Source of the DNA: Streptomyces alboniger
Lineage (GTDB): Bacteria; Actinomycetota; Actinomycetes; Streptomycetales; Streptomycetaceae
Direction: 5' to 3'
Assembly: GCF_008704395.1 (NCBI RefSeq)
Contig: NZ_CP023695.1
Span: 682,001 to 746,000, forward strand
Length of the DNA stretch: 64,000 nt
Numbering within the stretch: the stretch's first letter is position 1; each line of letters begins with the position of its first letter. A program made the position numbers and the translations under genes. Below are positions 53,509-62,281 of this stretch, one piece after another. A model generated the notes under the pieces. That model did not search any database. It worked only from the letters and a program-made list of their open reading frames with translations, and was not told the DNA's origin.

Positions 53509-54514
53509 CTTGTCTCCCTTGCTAGCGGCTGGCGCGTGCGGGCACGGTGGGGTCACGCGCACAGAGGTGTGGTGGAGCGGGCCGGCCAGGGCGGGGCGGC
53601 CCCGGGCATGGCTGTGTCACTGTCGCCCGGATCCGAACGGGAACGGCACGCGCCCCGCGGGACCCTCGTACGGCGGGACAGTCGACCGGCGTCAGTCCGA
53701 CACCGGGGTGGGCTCCCGGCCCTCAGTACATGCGGTGCAGGATGCCGCGGGGCCGCACGGCCGGCCACGGCCCCGCAGTCGGCCCAGTCGTGCGGCGCGC
53801 CAATCCGACATAACCCATCCCCCTCGGTGATACCTCCCGCGCACCGGATGCGCGGGACCCTCCCGGCTCCTGGACGGACGGCGGACCCCCCAGTCCCGGC
53901 CGTTCTAAACGGGTGTTCGAGTATGCGATCGCGGCGCGTGCCCTGCCATGACTGGCATGACGCACCCCCTCCGAACACCTTCGTTTCGATGGAACTCGGC
54001 CACAGTCTTCACGGCGAGTGACGCTCAAGCAACCCCCTGAGGTTGAACGGAGAGTGCTCCATCGGTGCTTTTGCGTCACCACTCGGCCACTTCGTCCAGC
54101 CAACCTCGCATCGAGGCCGGCCACCGAATGCCGCACCGCCGCGTGTGCCCCGGCACCTCATCCGCAAACCGGACTGTGCGGAAAAGAACGCGGCCAGTGC
54201 GCGGACAGACACGCCGGACGCGGCCGGACCGGACCGGACGCACTCCTCGCCGCGCCATCTGCTTTTCGGCCGGGACCTCTCCTGATCTGGAGTGATGATT
54301 TGGCCAGCGGAGGCTCAGGGTCCCGCCGACGGGGCGGTGGCGCAACACGCCGTGAGCACATCCGGCCCACGACCGAAGCACCCGGCTCGGCTACGCGCCA
54401 CTCCCGCACCGCTCGCCCACCCCGCGGCCGGACGGAACCCCACCTCGCGTTCAACGCTCAGATTCGGCCAATTGGCGGTTGGTGGCCCTGGTGATGCGAC
54501 CCGCGCACCGCTGG
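53509..54514. other. One-kilobase non-coding region upstream of the biosynthetic locus
   Basis: No frame with a ribosome site and coherent protein sequence was found. It probably carries the promoter of the P450-cyclase unit. The only clear structure is the nested pair of inverted repeats at 53912-53979. Confidence 0.5.
53912..53979. promoter_or_regulatory. Inverted repeats upstream of the P450 gene, candidate operator
   Basis: GGTGTTCG (53912-53919) and CGAACACC (53972-53979) are perfect 8-bp inverted arms. Inside them TGCCA-TGAC-TGGCA (53944-53957) is a second dyad. They lie about 400 bp before the P450 start and may bind a regulator encoded elsewhere. Confidence 0.3.
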
Positions 54515-54868
54515 TCATGGCGTCATGTGCGAGCACCGCACACCACGGGCGGGGAAAGCGACCTCCATCTCCTCCTCCATCGCGCCGAAGAAGCGTCGCC
54601 CGTCGGACGACTGCCGTGATGTCGACCAGGTGTAGTCCCTGCACGGCTCCATGGCGGTGTGCAGGGCGTGGCGGCCGAGCCCCTGTCCCTGCCAGTGACT
54701 GGCGATGGCGATATTGACCACGTACCCGATGTGGCACGCGTGGCAGACCTGGTACTCGAGGCAGCCCACCAGGCGGCGGCCCGCGTCCAGGACGGACACG
54801 GTCTGCCGGCCCGCGGGCAGCGCGGCGAACACGCGCTCGAAGCTGACCTGGCCACTCACCGAAATCAC
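54515..54868 (-). CDS. Small GNAT family N-acetyltransferase
   Basis: The frame is open to 54961, but the segment upstream of residue about 31 looks non-coding; a GTG at 54868 with AGGCGGG before it gives 117 residues beginning VISVSGQVSFERVFAALPAG. The acetyl-CoA binding loop is SHWQGQGLGRHALH, preceded by the strand GYVVNIAIA. The C-terminal half (YTWSTSRQSSDGRRFFGAMEEEMEVAF) retains the residues usual in this small single-domain class. The N-terminal strand is short, so the start is uncertain. It is on the same strand as the NRPS locus but about 1 kb upstream and is probably unrelated. Confidence 0.7.
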   Translation of the reverse strand: MISVSGQVSFERVFAALPAGRQTVSVLDAGRRLVGCLEYQVCHACHIGYVVNIAIASHWQGQGLGRHALHTAMEPCRDYTWSTSRQSSDGRRFFGAMEEEMEVAFPARGVRCSHMTP

Positions 54869-55026
54869 CCCGCCTACGACACCCCGCGTGGTCCGGGCGG
54901 ATGCCCTTGGCCATGCAAGTCGAAAAGCCTGGTGCGTGACCAAGAAGCCGCACAAGAGCACCCGAACGGTGCAACGACGCCGGGCCGACGGGCCGATGGA
55001 CCGCGGTCAGTTCCGGTCAGTTCCAG

Positions 55027-56310
55027 TCACGTTCTTTGCACCGCGTCCGGCCGGGCGCCCGGCTCCGTGGCCCGCCGCCGGTCCAGGCGGGCCACCACCG
55101 GGCCGGCCGTGACACCGTGCAGCACGACCGAGACCAGCACCGTGAAGGTCACCACCGCCCACAACTCCCGTTCCGGGACCAGGAAGTCCTGCTGGCCCAG
55201 CGCGTAGGCGAGGTAGTACAGCGAACCGATGCCACGGATCCCGTAGCACGCCACCACCCAGCGCTCCTGGCCCCGCAGGCGGCCTCCCAGCAGCCCGGCC
55301 CACCCTGCCAGCGGCCGGACCACCAGCAGGAGCAGCACGGCGGTCGCAGCGCCCTGCCAGGTCAGCGGCGCCAGGCCGCCCAGCGCGATGAAGGCGCCCA
55401 GCAGGAACAGCAGCGTCGCGGTCAGCAGCCGCTCGACCTGTTCGACGAAATCGTGCAGCACGTTGTGGAAGCCGTGGGCGCGCTCGGCCGCTCTGACGGC
55501 GCAGGCGGTGGTGAACACGGCGAGGAAGCCGTAGCCTCCCGCGAGTTCGGTCGCCCCGTACGCCAGGAAGGTGGCGGCCAGCGCGACGAACCCTTCCCGG
55601 TACTCGGACAGCCGCAGCACGGAGGAGCGGGTACGGAAGAACAGCCAGGCCAGCAGCTTGCCGATCAGCAACCCGCACAGCACGCCGATGCCGCACTTGA
55701 GGACGACGTCCTGTGCCGCCCATGGGCCGGTCCACTCCGTCGACCAGCCACTGCCCGCGGCGGCGGCCAGCGCGACGGCCGCGTACGTGAGGGGGAAGGC
55801 GAGGCCGTCGTTGAGACCCGCTTCGCTGGTGAGGGCGAACCGCACCTCGTCCTCGTCGTGCTTGTCCTCGGTGGGCTCCCCCACCCGTATCTCCGAGGCG
55901 AGCACCGGGTCCGTGGGGGCGAGGACCGCCGCGAGCAGCAACGCGGCGGCCGGCGGCCAGTCCAGCAGCCACCACGCGAGCAGGGCCGTCGCCAGGACGG
56001 TCAGCGGCATCGTGACGCCGAGAAGACGCCAGGTCGAGGCCCACAGGCGTCGGCCCACGGGCCGGTTGAGCGCCAGTCCGGCGCCCATCAGGGCGATGAT
56101 GACGCAGACCTCGGTGGCGTGCTCCGTCACGAGCCGCTGCTCCACCGGGTCCACCCTCGGCAACGGCAGGGGCAGCGCGTACACGATGATGCCGCTCACC
56201 ATGAACACCACGGGCAAGGAGAGGGGCCGCCCGGCCACCACCCGCGGCAGCACCGCCGCGAGCAGCGCTCCCACCCCCAGCCACGCGAAGACCGCATCGG
56301 CAATGGTCAC
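55027..56310 (-). CDS. CPA1-family Na+/H+ antiporter
   Basis: The GTG at 56310 starts a 427-residue protein beginning VTIADAVFAWLGVGALL, directly with the first membrane helix; the longer in-frame extension is hydrophilic low-complexity sequence and is rejected. About twelve transmembrane segments are visible. The ion-binding motifs of the sodium/hydrogen exchanger family are present: APTDPVLAS (131-139) and LTSEAGLNDGLAFP (160-173, with Glu163, Asn167 and Asp168). A later YGIRGIGSLYYLAYA helix matches the conserved family segment. It exchanges cytoplasmic Na+ (or K+) for H+ and helps pH and salt homeostasis. It diverges from the NfeD-SPFH pair with a 150-bp gap. Confidence 0.92.
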   Translation of the reverse strand: MTIADAVFAWLGVGALLAAVLPRVVAGRPLSLPVVFMVSGIIVYALPLPLPRVDPVEQRLVTEHATEVCVIIALMGAGLALNRPVGRRLWASTWRLLGVTMPLTVLATALLAWWLLDWPPAAALLLAAVLAPTDPVLASEIRVGEPTEDKHDEDEVRFALTSEAGLNDGLAFPLTYAAVALAAAAGSGWSTEWTGPWAAQDVVLKCGIGVLCGLLIGKLLAWLFFRTRSSVLRLSEYREGFVALAATFLAYGATELAGGYGFLAVFTTACAVRAAERAHGFHNVLHDFVEQVERLLTATLLFLLGAFIALGGLAPLTWQGAATAVLLLLVVRPLAGWAGLLGGRLRGQERWVVACYGIRGIGSLYYLAYALGQQDFLVPERELWAVVTFTVLVSVVLHGVTAGPVVARLDRRRATEPGARPDAVQRT

Positions 56311-56460
56311 TGCGCTGAGTCCGTTCTGTTGGCGCTCCCCGGTCCCGGGGCGCTGACGTACGTCTGCCGGCCCCCGGGACGCCCGGCGGGACGAACCTGT
56401 TCCGCCGGGCGTTCCGGCAGGTAGCTTGGATAAGGAGTCCCCTCTGAGGGAGGCCGTCCC

Positions 56461-56898
56461 ATGCCGTGGTTCGTCTGGCTGCTCACCGCCGCGGCGCTCG
56501 GTGCCGTGGAGTTCTTCACCCTGACACTCGTCTTCGGTCTGCTGGCGGGTGCCGCGCTGGTGGCCGCCGTGGTCGCCGGTGCGGGCGTCGGCATCCTCGG
56601 CCAGCTCGTGGCTCTCGCGGCGACCGGGGTAGCGGGCCTGGTGATCATCCGCCCGATCGCTCTGCGGCACATGGCGCAGCCACCCCTCACCCGCGAGGGG
56701 AGCGACGCGCTGATCGGCAAGCGGGCCGAGGTCCTACAGGAGGTCACCGCCACCCGCGGCCTGATCAAACTGTCCGGCGAGGAGTGGTCCGCCCGAGCCC
56801 TCGACGAAAGCCATGTGATCCCGGTGGGCGGGCTGGTGGACGTGATGGAGATCGAAGGCGCCACGGCCGTCGTCTACCCCCGTGATCTCCTTCCATGA
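56461..56898 (+). CDS. NfeD-like membrane protein
   Basis: This 145-residue protein starts at an ATG just after GAGGGAGG. It has an N-terminal pair of membrane helices (about 4-24 and 28-65) followed by a cytoplasmic OB-fold domain containing LIGKRAEVLQEVTATRGLIKLSGEEWSARA and a C-terminal VGGLVDVMEIEGATAVVYP, typical of short NfeD proteins. It lacks the ClpP-class protease domain of long NfeD. NfeD proteins pair with SPFH/stomatin-type proteins in membrane microdomains, and the SPFH gene follows after 29 bp, so the two almost surely form an operon. Confidence 0.93.
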   Translation: MPWFVWLLTAAALGAVEFFTLTLVFGLLAGAALVAAVVAGAGVGILGQLVALAATGVAGLVIIRPIALRHMAQPPLTREGSDALIGKRAEVLQEVTATRGLIKLSGEEWSARALDESHVIPVGGLVDVMEIEGATAVVYPRDLLP

Positions 56899-56927
56899 AC
56901 GGCTGAACTCCTAGCCCAGGAGGAAAC

Positions 56928-57983
56928 GTGGAACCGGTACTCATCCTGATTCTCATGGCGGCGATCGTCGTCGTCTTCCTCGTAGCCTCCACCGTGCGAA
57001 TCGTCCCGCAAGCGCGCCGCTACAACGTCGAGCGGTTCGGCCGGTTCCGCCGGACGTTGCAGCCCGGACTGAACTTCGTCCTGCCGGTGGCGGACCGCAT
57101 CAACACCAAACTCGATGTGCGCGAGCAGGTGTACTCGTCCGAACCCAAGCCGGTGATCACCGAGGACAACCTGGTGGTGAACATCGACACCGTGCTCTAT
57201 TACCAGGTCACCGACCCGCGGGCGGCGGCCTACGAGGTCGCCGACTACCTCCAGGCGATCGATCAACTGACCGTAACCACGCTGCGGAACGTCATCGGCA
57301 GCATGGACCTGGAGGGGACGCTCACCTCTCGGGAGGTGATCAACGCCCAGCTCCGTGCGGTCCTCGACGACGCCACCGGCAAGTGGGGCATCCGGGTCAA
57401 CCGCGTCGAGATCAAGGCCATCGATCCGCCCCACACCATCAAAGAGGCCATGGAGAAGCAGATGCGGGCCGAGCGCGACAAGCGCGCGGCCATCCTGCAC
57501 GCCGAAGGGGAGCGGCAGGCCAAGATCCTCACCGCCGAGGGCACGAAGCAGAAGGACATCCTCGAAGCGCAGGGCGCACAACAAGCCATGATCTTGCGGG
57601 CGGACGGTGAGGCGAAGGCGGTGGAGCGCGTCTTCCAGGCCGTCCACCGCAACAACGCCGACCCGAAGATCCTGGCGTACAAGTATCTCGAGACGCTCCC
57701 GCACCTGGCGAAGAGCGACAACAACACGTTCTGGGTGATCCCGGGAGAGCTGACCGAGGCGGTGCGCACCGTCACCGGCGCGTTCGGCGACCGCTCGGCG
57801 ATGGGGCTGACCGACCACGCGCGGGCTGAGGCCACCACGGCCGGCACCGACTCGCTCGACGCCGCCGCGGCTGTCGACGAGGCCACGAAGCAGGCCGCCG
57901 CCGCGGTGAACGACGCCAAGGCCGAGGCCGAGGCGGCGAGTACGCCGACCGTGCCGAGTCGAGGGCTTACCTCCGGCGACTGA
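56928..57983 (+). CDS. SPFH/stomatin-like band-7 protein
   Basis: The GTG start is fixed by an ideal CCCAGGAGG 5-6 nt upstream. Residues about 4-24 form the single N-terminal membrane anchor. The SPFH domain follows (VPQARRYNVERFGRFRRTLQPGLNFVLPVADRI through the DLEGTLTSREVINAQLRAVLDDATGKWGIRVNRVEIKAI segment, about 27-175). Next is a long charged coiled coil (EKQMRAERDKRAAILHAEGERQAKILTAEG, about 180-235), and then an Ala/Thr/Glu-rich tail. Such proteins oligomerise into membrane scaffolds and work with NfeD partners. The 351-residue length is usual apart from the longer Ala-rich tail. Confidence 0.95.
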   Translation: MEPVLILILMAAIVVVFLVASTVRIVPQARRYNVERFGRFRRTLQPGLNFVLPVADRINTKLDVREQVYSSEPKPVITEDNLVVNIDTVLYYQVTDPRAAAYEVADYLQAIDQLTVTTLRNVIGSMDLEGTLTSREVINAQLRAVLDDATGKWGIRVNRVEIKAIDPPHTIKEAMEKQMRAERDKRAAILHAEGERQAKILTAEGTKQKDILEAQGAQQAMILRADGEAKAVERVFQAVHRNNADPKILAYKYLETLPHLAKSDNNTFWVIPGELTEAVRTVTGAFGDRSAMGLTDHARAEATTAGTDSLDAAAAVDEATKQAAAAVNDAKAEAEAASTPTVPSRGLTSGD

Positions 57984-58013
57984 GAAGTTCCTGTCGTGGC
58001 TGATTCGGTCCCT

Positions 58014-58065
58014 ATGCAGGCGGACGGCACGATCACGAGACTGATCCTCAGGAACCGGCCTGCAT
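58014..58065 (+). promoter_or_regulatory. Nested inverted repeat in the leader of the methyltransferase gene
   Basis: Outer arms ATGCAGGC (58014-58021) and GCCTGCAT (58058-58065) enclose inner arms GATCA (58031-58035) and TGATC (58042-58046). The RNA could fold as a hairpin with an internal loop ending about 14 nt before the ribosome site GGAGGCAG. It may be an operator, attenuator or unknown leader element; it also sits where the upstream SPFH transcript would end. Confidence 0.4.
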
Positions 58066-58088
58066 CAGCGGACAACGGAGGCAGATCC

Positions 58089-58931
58089 ATGCCGTACCAC
58101 GGTGGTTCGCGTGGCGAGGACGCGGCTCGTGACTACTACGAGACCAGCGACGTCGACACGTTCTACGCCTATGTCTGGGGCGGCGAGGACATCCACACCG
58201 GAATCTACGCACACGCCGGGGAGGCGGTCGCGGATGCCTCCCGCCGCACGGTGGAGCGCGTGGCCGACAAGGTGGCCGACCTCCTCACCCCCGAAGCCAG
58301 GGTGCTGGACATGGGATCCGGTTACGGCGGTCCGGCCCGCTACCTGGCCGCCACCTTCGGCTGCCCGGTCACCGCACTGAACATCAGCGAGACGCAGAAC
58401 CGACACCACCGCACCGTCAACACCGAGCGGGGGCTGGACGGCCTCATCGACGTGGTCACGGAGTCGTTCCAGGACGTCCCCTTCGAGGACGGCCGCTTCG
58501 ACGTCGTCTGGTCCCAGGAGGCCTTCTGTCACAGCCCGGACCGTGCGCGCACCCTGGCCGAGGCCGTGCGCGCCCTCAAGCCCGGGGGCGCCCTGGCCTT
58601 CACCGACCTGATGGCCGACGAGAGCGCCTCCGCCCAGGCGCTGCGCCCCGTCGTGTCCCGGCTGAGGGTGGACGGGCTGGCCACGCCGGACTTCTACCGC
58701 CGTTCGCTCCCCGGGCTCGGCATGTCACCTGTCGAATTCGACGATCTCAGCGACCAGGTGGGCAACCACTATGTGCGACTCATGGAGGAGACCCACCAGC
58801 GCGAACAGGAGTTGCGCACCGTCATCAGCTCCGACTACGTCGACACGCTCTTGAACAGTCTGTCCCTGTGGGTCGACGCCGCGCACCGGGGACAGCTGCG
58901 CTGGGGCATCTTTCACTGTCGTCGCCTCTGA
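58089..58931 (+). CDS. SAM-dependent methyltransferase, sarcosine/dimethylglycine N-methyltransferase-like
   Basis: The ATG at 58089 has GGAGGCAG close upstream and gives 280 residues; a GTG 93 bp earlier would translate the leader hairpin and is rejected. Motif I is RVLDMGSGYGGPARYLA (about 71-87), followed by VTALNISETQNRHHR, and the later FDVVWSQEAFCHSPDR and LKPGGALAFTDLMADE elements complete the class I fold. The N-terminal DVDTFYAYVWGGEDIHTGIY and ISETQNRHHR strings are close to sarcosine/dimethylglycine N-methyltransferases of the glycine-to-betaine osmoprotectant route. The companion glycine/sarcosine methyltransferase is not in the window, so the route may be partial here or the substrate different. 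Confidence 0.82.
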   Translation: MPYHGGSRGEDAARDYYETSDVDTFYAYVWGGEDIHTGIYAHAGEAVADASRRTVERVADKVADLLTPEARVLDMGSGYGGPARYLAATFGCPVTALNISETQNRHHRTVNTERGLDGLIDVVTESFQDVPFEDGRFDVVWSQEAFCHSPDRARTLAEAVRALKPGGALAFTDLMADESASAQALRPVVSRLRVDGLATPDFYRRSLPGLGMSPVEFDDLSDQVGNHYVRLMEETHQREQELRTVISSDYVDTLLNSLSLWVDAAHRGQLRWGIFHCRRL

Positions 58932-59075
58932 GTCGTCGCTGACGCTGATTCGTCCCTGAGCCGTCTCTGCCCAGGACGGGTTCCAAAGTCTCTGTCCACA
59001 TAGGTCCATCGGCCGATGACCGCCCCGGACACTGAAGTGATCATGAGGGCTGTCCGCTCGAACCGAGGAGGAGCC

Positions 59076-59813
59076 ATGTGGGTGGAGCAGGTGGACTGGG
59101 TCGAGGTCCCAGCCGGATCTCTGCGTCGGGGAACGCCGGCCGACGAGGTGGCGGCAGTGGCCCGCCGCTATGCGGACACCGGGGTGCCGGTCGAGTGGTA
59201 CCTGAAGGAAGCCCCGCGCGCGGAGGTCCACGTCCCGGCGTTCCGGATCGCCCGTACACCGGTCACGGTCGGCCAGTGGACGAGCTTCGCGACGGCCACC
59301 GGCCGGCCCGTCCCGCAGGCGCCGGCGGACCACCCGGTCATCGGGGTCTCCTGGGACGCGGCGACGGCCTACTGCCGGTGGCTGGGGGAACAGCTCGGCG
59401 GCCTTGCGGTACGGCTGCCCTCGGAGGACGAGTGGGAGCGCGCCGCGCGGGGCGACGACGGCCGGGAGTTCCCCTGGGGTGAGGAGTACCGCACCGGCCT
59501 GGCCAATCTGGTGGACCTCGGTATCGGCACCACGACGCCGGTCGGTTCGTTCCCCGAGGGCGCCAGCCCTTTCGGGGTGCTGGACATGGCGGGCAACGCC
59601 GACGAGTGGACCTCGACGCTCTACGCGCCCTACCCCGACGCGCCCGCCGGTGTGCCGGACGTCGAGGACTGGGCCTTCGACCGGCACGTCACCCGAGGCG
59701 GCGCGTTCCGCCACGACCGGGACCTGGCCCGGTGCGCCCGCCGGCACGGCGCCTACGAGCCGGATCTCGCGGCGATCGGCGTGGGTTTCCGCGTGGCGGC
59801 ACCGGCCGCGTAG
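59076..59813 (+). CDS. SUMF1/formylglycine-generating-enzyme-fold protein
   Basis: The ATG at 59076 with GAGGAGGAG just before it gives 245 residues. The fold signature is clear: VPAG near the N-terminus, FRIARTPVTVGQW, HPVIGVSWDAATAYCRWLG, RLPSEDEWERAARG, FPWGEEY, GVLDMAGNADEWTS and RGGAFRHDRDLARCARR, ending GVGFRVA. The two catalytic cysteines of true sulfatase-activating formylglycine-generating enzymes are not both present: the GNADEWTS segment has no cysteine. It is more likely a non-heme-iron or binding member of the family, of the kind spread through Actinobacteria. It follows the methyltransferase on the same strand after 144 bp. Confidence 0.85.
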   Translation: MWVEQVDWVEVPAGSLRRGTPADEVAAVARRYADTGVPVEWYLKEAPRAEVHVPAFRIARTPVTVGQWTSFATATGRPVPQAPADHPVIGVSWDAATAYCRWLGEQLGGLAVRLPSEDEWERAARGDDGREFPWGEEYRTGLANLVDLGIGTTTPVGSFPEGASPFGVLDMAGNADEWTSTLYAPYPDAPAGVPDVEDWAFDRHVTRGGAFRHDRDLARCARRHGAYEPDLAAIGVGFRVAAPAA

Positions 59814-60020
59814 ACCGGGCACCGTGGCGTCGACCGGCTCGTCCTGCGCGCGTTCACCGCCGCCGACACCGGCCACCTGCTCGCCCTGGACAACGACTCC
59901 GAGGTCATGCGCTTCATCAACGGTGGCCGCCCCGCCGACCGCGAGGCGATCGAGGGCTCCGAGCACGGTGAGGTGGAGTACGAACTCACCCGGGCCGAGT
60001 GGGAACGGATGACCCGATAG
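59814..60020 (+). pseudogene. Internally deleted GNAT acetyltransferase remnant
   Basis: Reading directly after the SUMF-fold stop codon in the same frame gives VDRLVLRAFTAADTGHLLALDNDSEVMRFINGG, the standard opening of a RimL-like acetyltransferase. This is joined to EHGEVEYELTRAEWERM, the standard ending of the same family. The central acetyl-CoA binding core (about 100 residues) is missing, the join is in frame, and no start codon or ribosome site remains. It is a deletion relic, not a functional gene. Confidence 0.7.
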
Positions 60021-60136
60021 CGGCACCCGAGTAACCATTAACCCGCGTAGTTACCCCTTACGCAGCGGCTGCGGGAGCGGTGGCCCGGGGAGACGATGGT
60101 GGTCACGGTGCCGACGGTCGGGAGGAGCGGCTGGCC

Positions 60137-62215
60137 ATGGACAAGGACCGGCGTCAGGCCGATATCGGTCCCGCGGAGGGTGCGGAGCTGAGTCGCTCAC
60201 CACGGGGCGGGCTCCTGGACGTCCTGGGCGTGGCGGCCATCGTGCTGGACGCGGACGGGCGGATCGTGTTCTGGAATCCGCAGGCCGAGGCACTGACGGG
60301 CTACAGCGCCGGGGAGGCACTCGGCCGGTACGCCGCCCAGCTTCTGGTGGCGGACGAGCACGTGGACCTCGTGCTCCGGTTGTTCGCCGAGGTGATGGGC
60401 GGCGAGGGGAGCTGGGCGGGCACCTTTCCCGTGCGGCACAAGGACGGCCGGACGCGGCTGCTGGAGTTCCGCAACATGCGGCTGGAGGACGATCTCGGCG
60501 ATCTGTACGCGCTGGGGCTCGCCACCGACCAGGCGGTCCTGCGGCGCGTGGAACGGGACCTGGCGTTGTCGGTGCGGCTCGTGGACCAGTCGCCGATCGG
60601 GCTGGCCGTCATGGACACCGAGCTGCGGTACGTGATGGTCAACCCGGCGCTCGAACGGATCAACGGCCTGCCCGCCGACGAGCACCTCGGCCGGCGCGTG
60701 GGCCAGGTGCTGCCGTTCCTGGACGCCGACAGCATCGAGTCCGCGATGCGCCAGGTCATGGTCACCGGGACGCCGCTGCTCGATCAGGAGACCGTCGCAT
60801 GCGGCCCCGCCGACCCGGACACCGAGCATGCCTGGTCGGTGTCCTTCTACCGGCTGGAGGACCCCGGCGGGAAGGTGCTGGGGGTGGCGACCTCGGTGGT
60901 GGACGTCACCGACCGTTACCGGGCGGGCAAGGACGCGGACCGGGCCCGGCACCGGCTCGCCGTCGTCGCCGACGCCTCCGTGCGCATCGGGACGACCCTG
61001 GACCTGGAGCAGACCGCCCGGGAGCTGGCCGATGTCGCGGTACCCGAACTCGCCGACCTGGCCGCCGTGGACATCCTCGACTCCGCTCTGGCCGGCCACC
61101 GCACCCCCGTATCCGCGAGCGGACCGGCGGTGTTCAAGGCCCTGGCGGTCGCCGCCGCCTACCCCACCGACGCCGCCGCGGCGGCCGACCCTCCGGGCGA
61201 GGTGGCCCGCTACGACGCCGACCGTCTGGTGACCCGGTGTGTGAACACCAGCCGGCTGGTCATGGTGCCGCACGTCGACGAGGACGACCTGTCCCACATC
61301 GCCCGCGACCCCAGGGCCGCCGCTCTGCTGGCCCAGGCAGGGGTCCACTCCTATCTGGCCGTCCCCCTGATCGCCCGCGGCGAAGTCCTCGGCGCCCTGG
61401 ATCTCGTGCGGGCCCGCAACCCCCTGGCCTTCACCGACGACGACGCCACCCTGGCCGGTGAACTGGCCGCCCGCGCCGCCGTGTGCATCGACAACGCCCG
61501 CTGGTACCAGCAGCAGCGCGATACCGCGCTCACCCTCCAGCGCAGCCTCCTGCCCCAGCCGCCGCCGCACCTGTTCGGCCTGGAGGTCGCCTCCCGCTAC
61601 CAGCCCGCCAGCGCGGCCGTCGAAGTGGGCGGCGACTGGTACGACATCCTCCCCCTCAGCGGGGACCGCACCGCGCTCGTCGTCGGCGACGTCATGGGCA
61701 GCGGTATCAACGCCGCCACCACCATGGGACGGCTGCGCACCGCCACCCAGACACTCGCCGGGCTGGACCTGGCGCCCGCGGAGGTCCTGCGCAACCTGGA
61801 CCGGATCACCGCTTCCCTGGCCCCCTACATCGCCACCTGCACCTACGCGCTCTACGACCCCCATCACGCGCAGTGCCACATCTCCACCGCCGGACACCTG
61901 CCCCCTGTCCGCATGCGGCCGGGGCACCCGCCCGAACTCCTCGACCTGCCGACCGGCGCCCCGCTGGGTGTCGGCGGAGTGCCCTTCCGGACGACCGCCG
62001 TCGACCTCGACCCCGGCGACCAGATCCTGCTGTACACCGACGGTCTGGTCGAGACCCGTGACGAGGACATCGACGCCCGCCTGAACGTCCTCCTCGCCCT
62101 CCTCGACGGCCCTCACCGCAGCCTCGAGTACACCTGCGACCACCTGCTGGCCGCGCTGCGGCATCCCGGCGGCCACGACGACGTGGCCCTCCTCATCGCC
62201 CGGGTCCGCCGATGA
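60137..62215 (+). CDS. PAS-PAS-GAF-PP2C (SpoIIE-type) serine phosphatase
   Basis: The ATG at 60137 has GGAGGAG about 10 nt upstream and gives 692 residues; a GTG at 60080 is less well supported. In order: PAS (about 25-135, VAAIVLDADGRIVFWNPQAEALTGYSAGEALG); a second PAS (about 150-275, SPIGLAVMDTELRYVMVNPALERINGLPADEHLG); GAF (about 290-455, HSYLAVPLIARGEVLGALDLVR); and the PP2C phosphatase (about 470-692) with LQRSLLPQPPPHLFGLEVASRYQPA, VGGDWYDILPLSGDR, VVGDVMGSG, TAGHLPPVR and DQILLYTDGLVE, keeping the metal-binding aspartates. These enzymes dephosphorylate anti-anti-sigma factors in response to sensed ligands. No partner anti-sigma gene is adjacent. Confidence 0.95.
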   Translation: MDKDRRQADIGPAEGAELSRSPRGGLLDVLGVAAIVLDADGRIVFWNPQAEALTGYSAGEALGRYAAQLLVADEHVDLVLRLFAEVMGGEGSWAGTFPVRHKDGRTRLLEFRNMRLEDDLGDLYALGLATDQAVLRRVERDLALSVRLVDQSPIGLAVMDTELRYVMVNPALERINGLPADEHLGRRVGQVLPFLDADSIESAMRQVMVTGTPLLDQETVACGPADPDTEHAWSVSFYRLEDPGGKVLGVATSVVDVTDRYRAGKDADRARHRLAVVADASVRIGTTLDLEQTARELADVAVPELADLAAVDILDSALAGHRTPVSASGPAVFKALAVAAAYPTDAAAAADPPGEVARYDADRLVTRCVNTSRLVMVPHVDEDDLSHIARDPRAAALLAQAGVHSYLAVPLIARGEVLGALDLVRARNPLAFTDDDATLAGELAARAAVCIDNARWYQQQRDTALTLQRSLLPQPPPHLFGLEVASRYQPASAAVEVGGDWYDILPLSGDRTALVVGDVMGSGINAATTMGRLRTATQTLAGLDLAPAEVLRNLDRITASLAPYIATCTYALYDPHHAQCHISTAGHLPPVRMRPGHPPELLDLPTGAPLGVGGVPFRTTAVDLDPGDQILLYTDGLVETRDEDIDARLNVLLALLDGPHRSLEYTCDHLLAALRHPGGHDDVALLIARVRR

Positions 62216-62220
62216 ACGCA

Positions 62221-62256
62221 CGATGGCCGCGCGTACATCCGTACGCGCGGCCATCG
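62221..62256. terminator. Strong bidirectional terminator hairpin
   Basis: A perfect 16-bp inverted repeat (62221-62236 and 62241-62256) with a 4-nt ATCC loop lies between the convergent phosphatase and htpG genes, 5 bp after the phosphatase stop and 25 bp from the htpG stop. The G+C-rich stem without a long U tail is usual for Streptomyces terminators. Confidence 0.92.
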
Positions 62257-62281
62257 CCCTCGTAAAGGTGCCGGGCGTCGC

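Noticed and set aside
53553..54494. Several 75-160-aa open frames on both strands upstream of the P450 gene
   Set aside because: None has a ribosome site or coherent protein composition, and they overlap each other; the region is best read as non-coding.
56311..56670. 120-residue N-terminal extension of the antiporter
   Set aside because: It is hydrophilic and repetitive, has no ribosome site, and overlaps the NfeD gene on the other strand.
57996..58088. GTG start 93 bp upstream of the methyltransferase ATG
   Set aside because: It would place the nested inverted repeat in coding sequence and has no ribosome site; the ATG at 58089 has GGAGGCAG.
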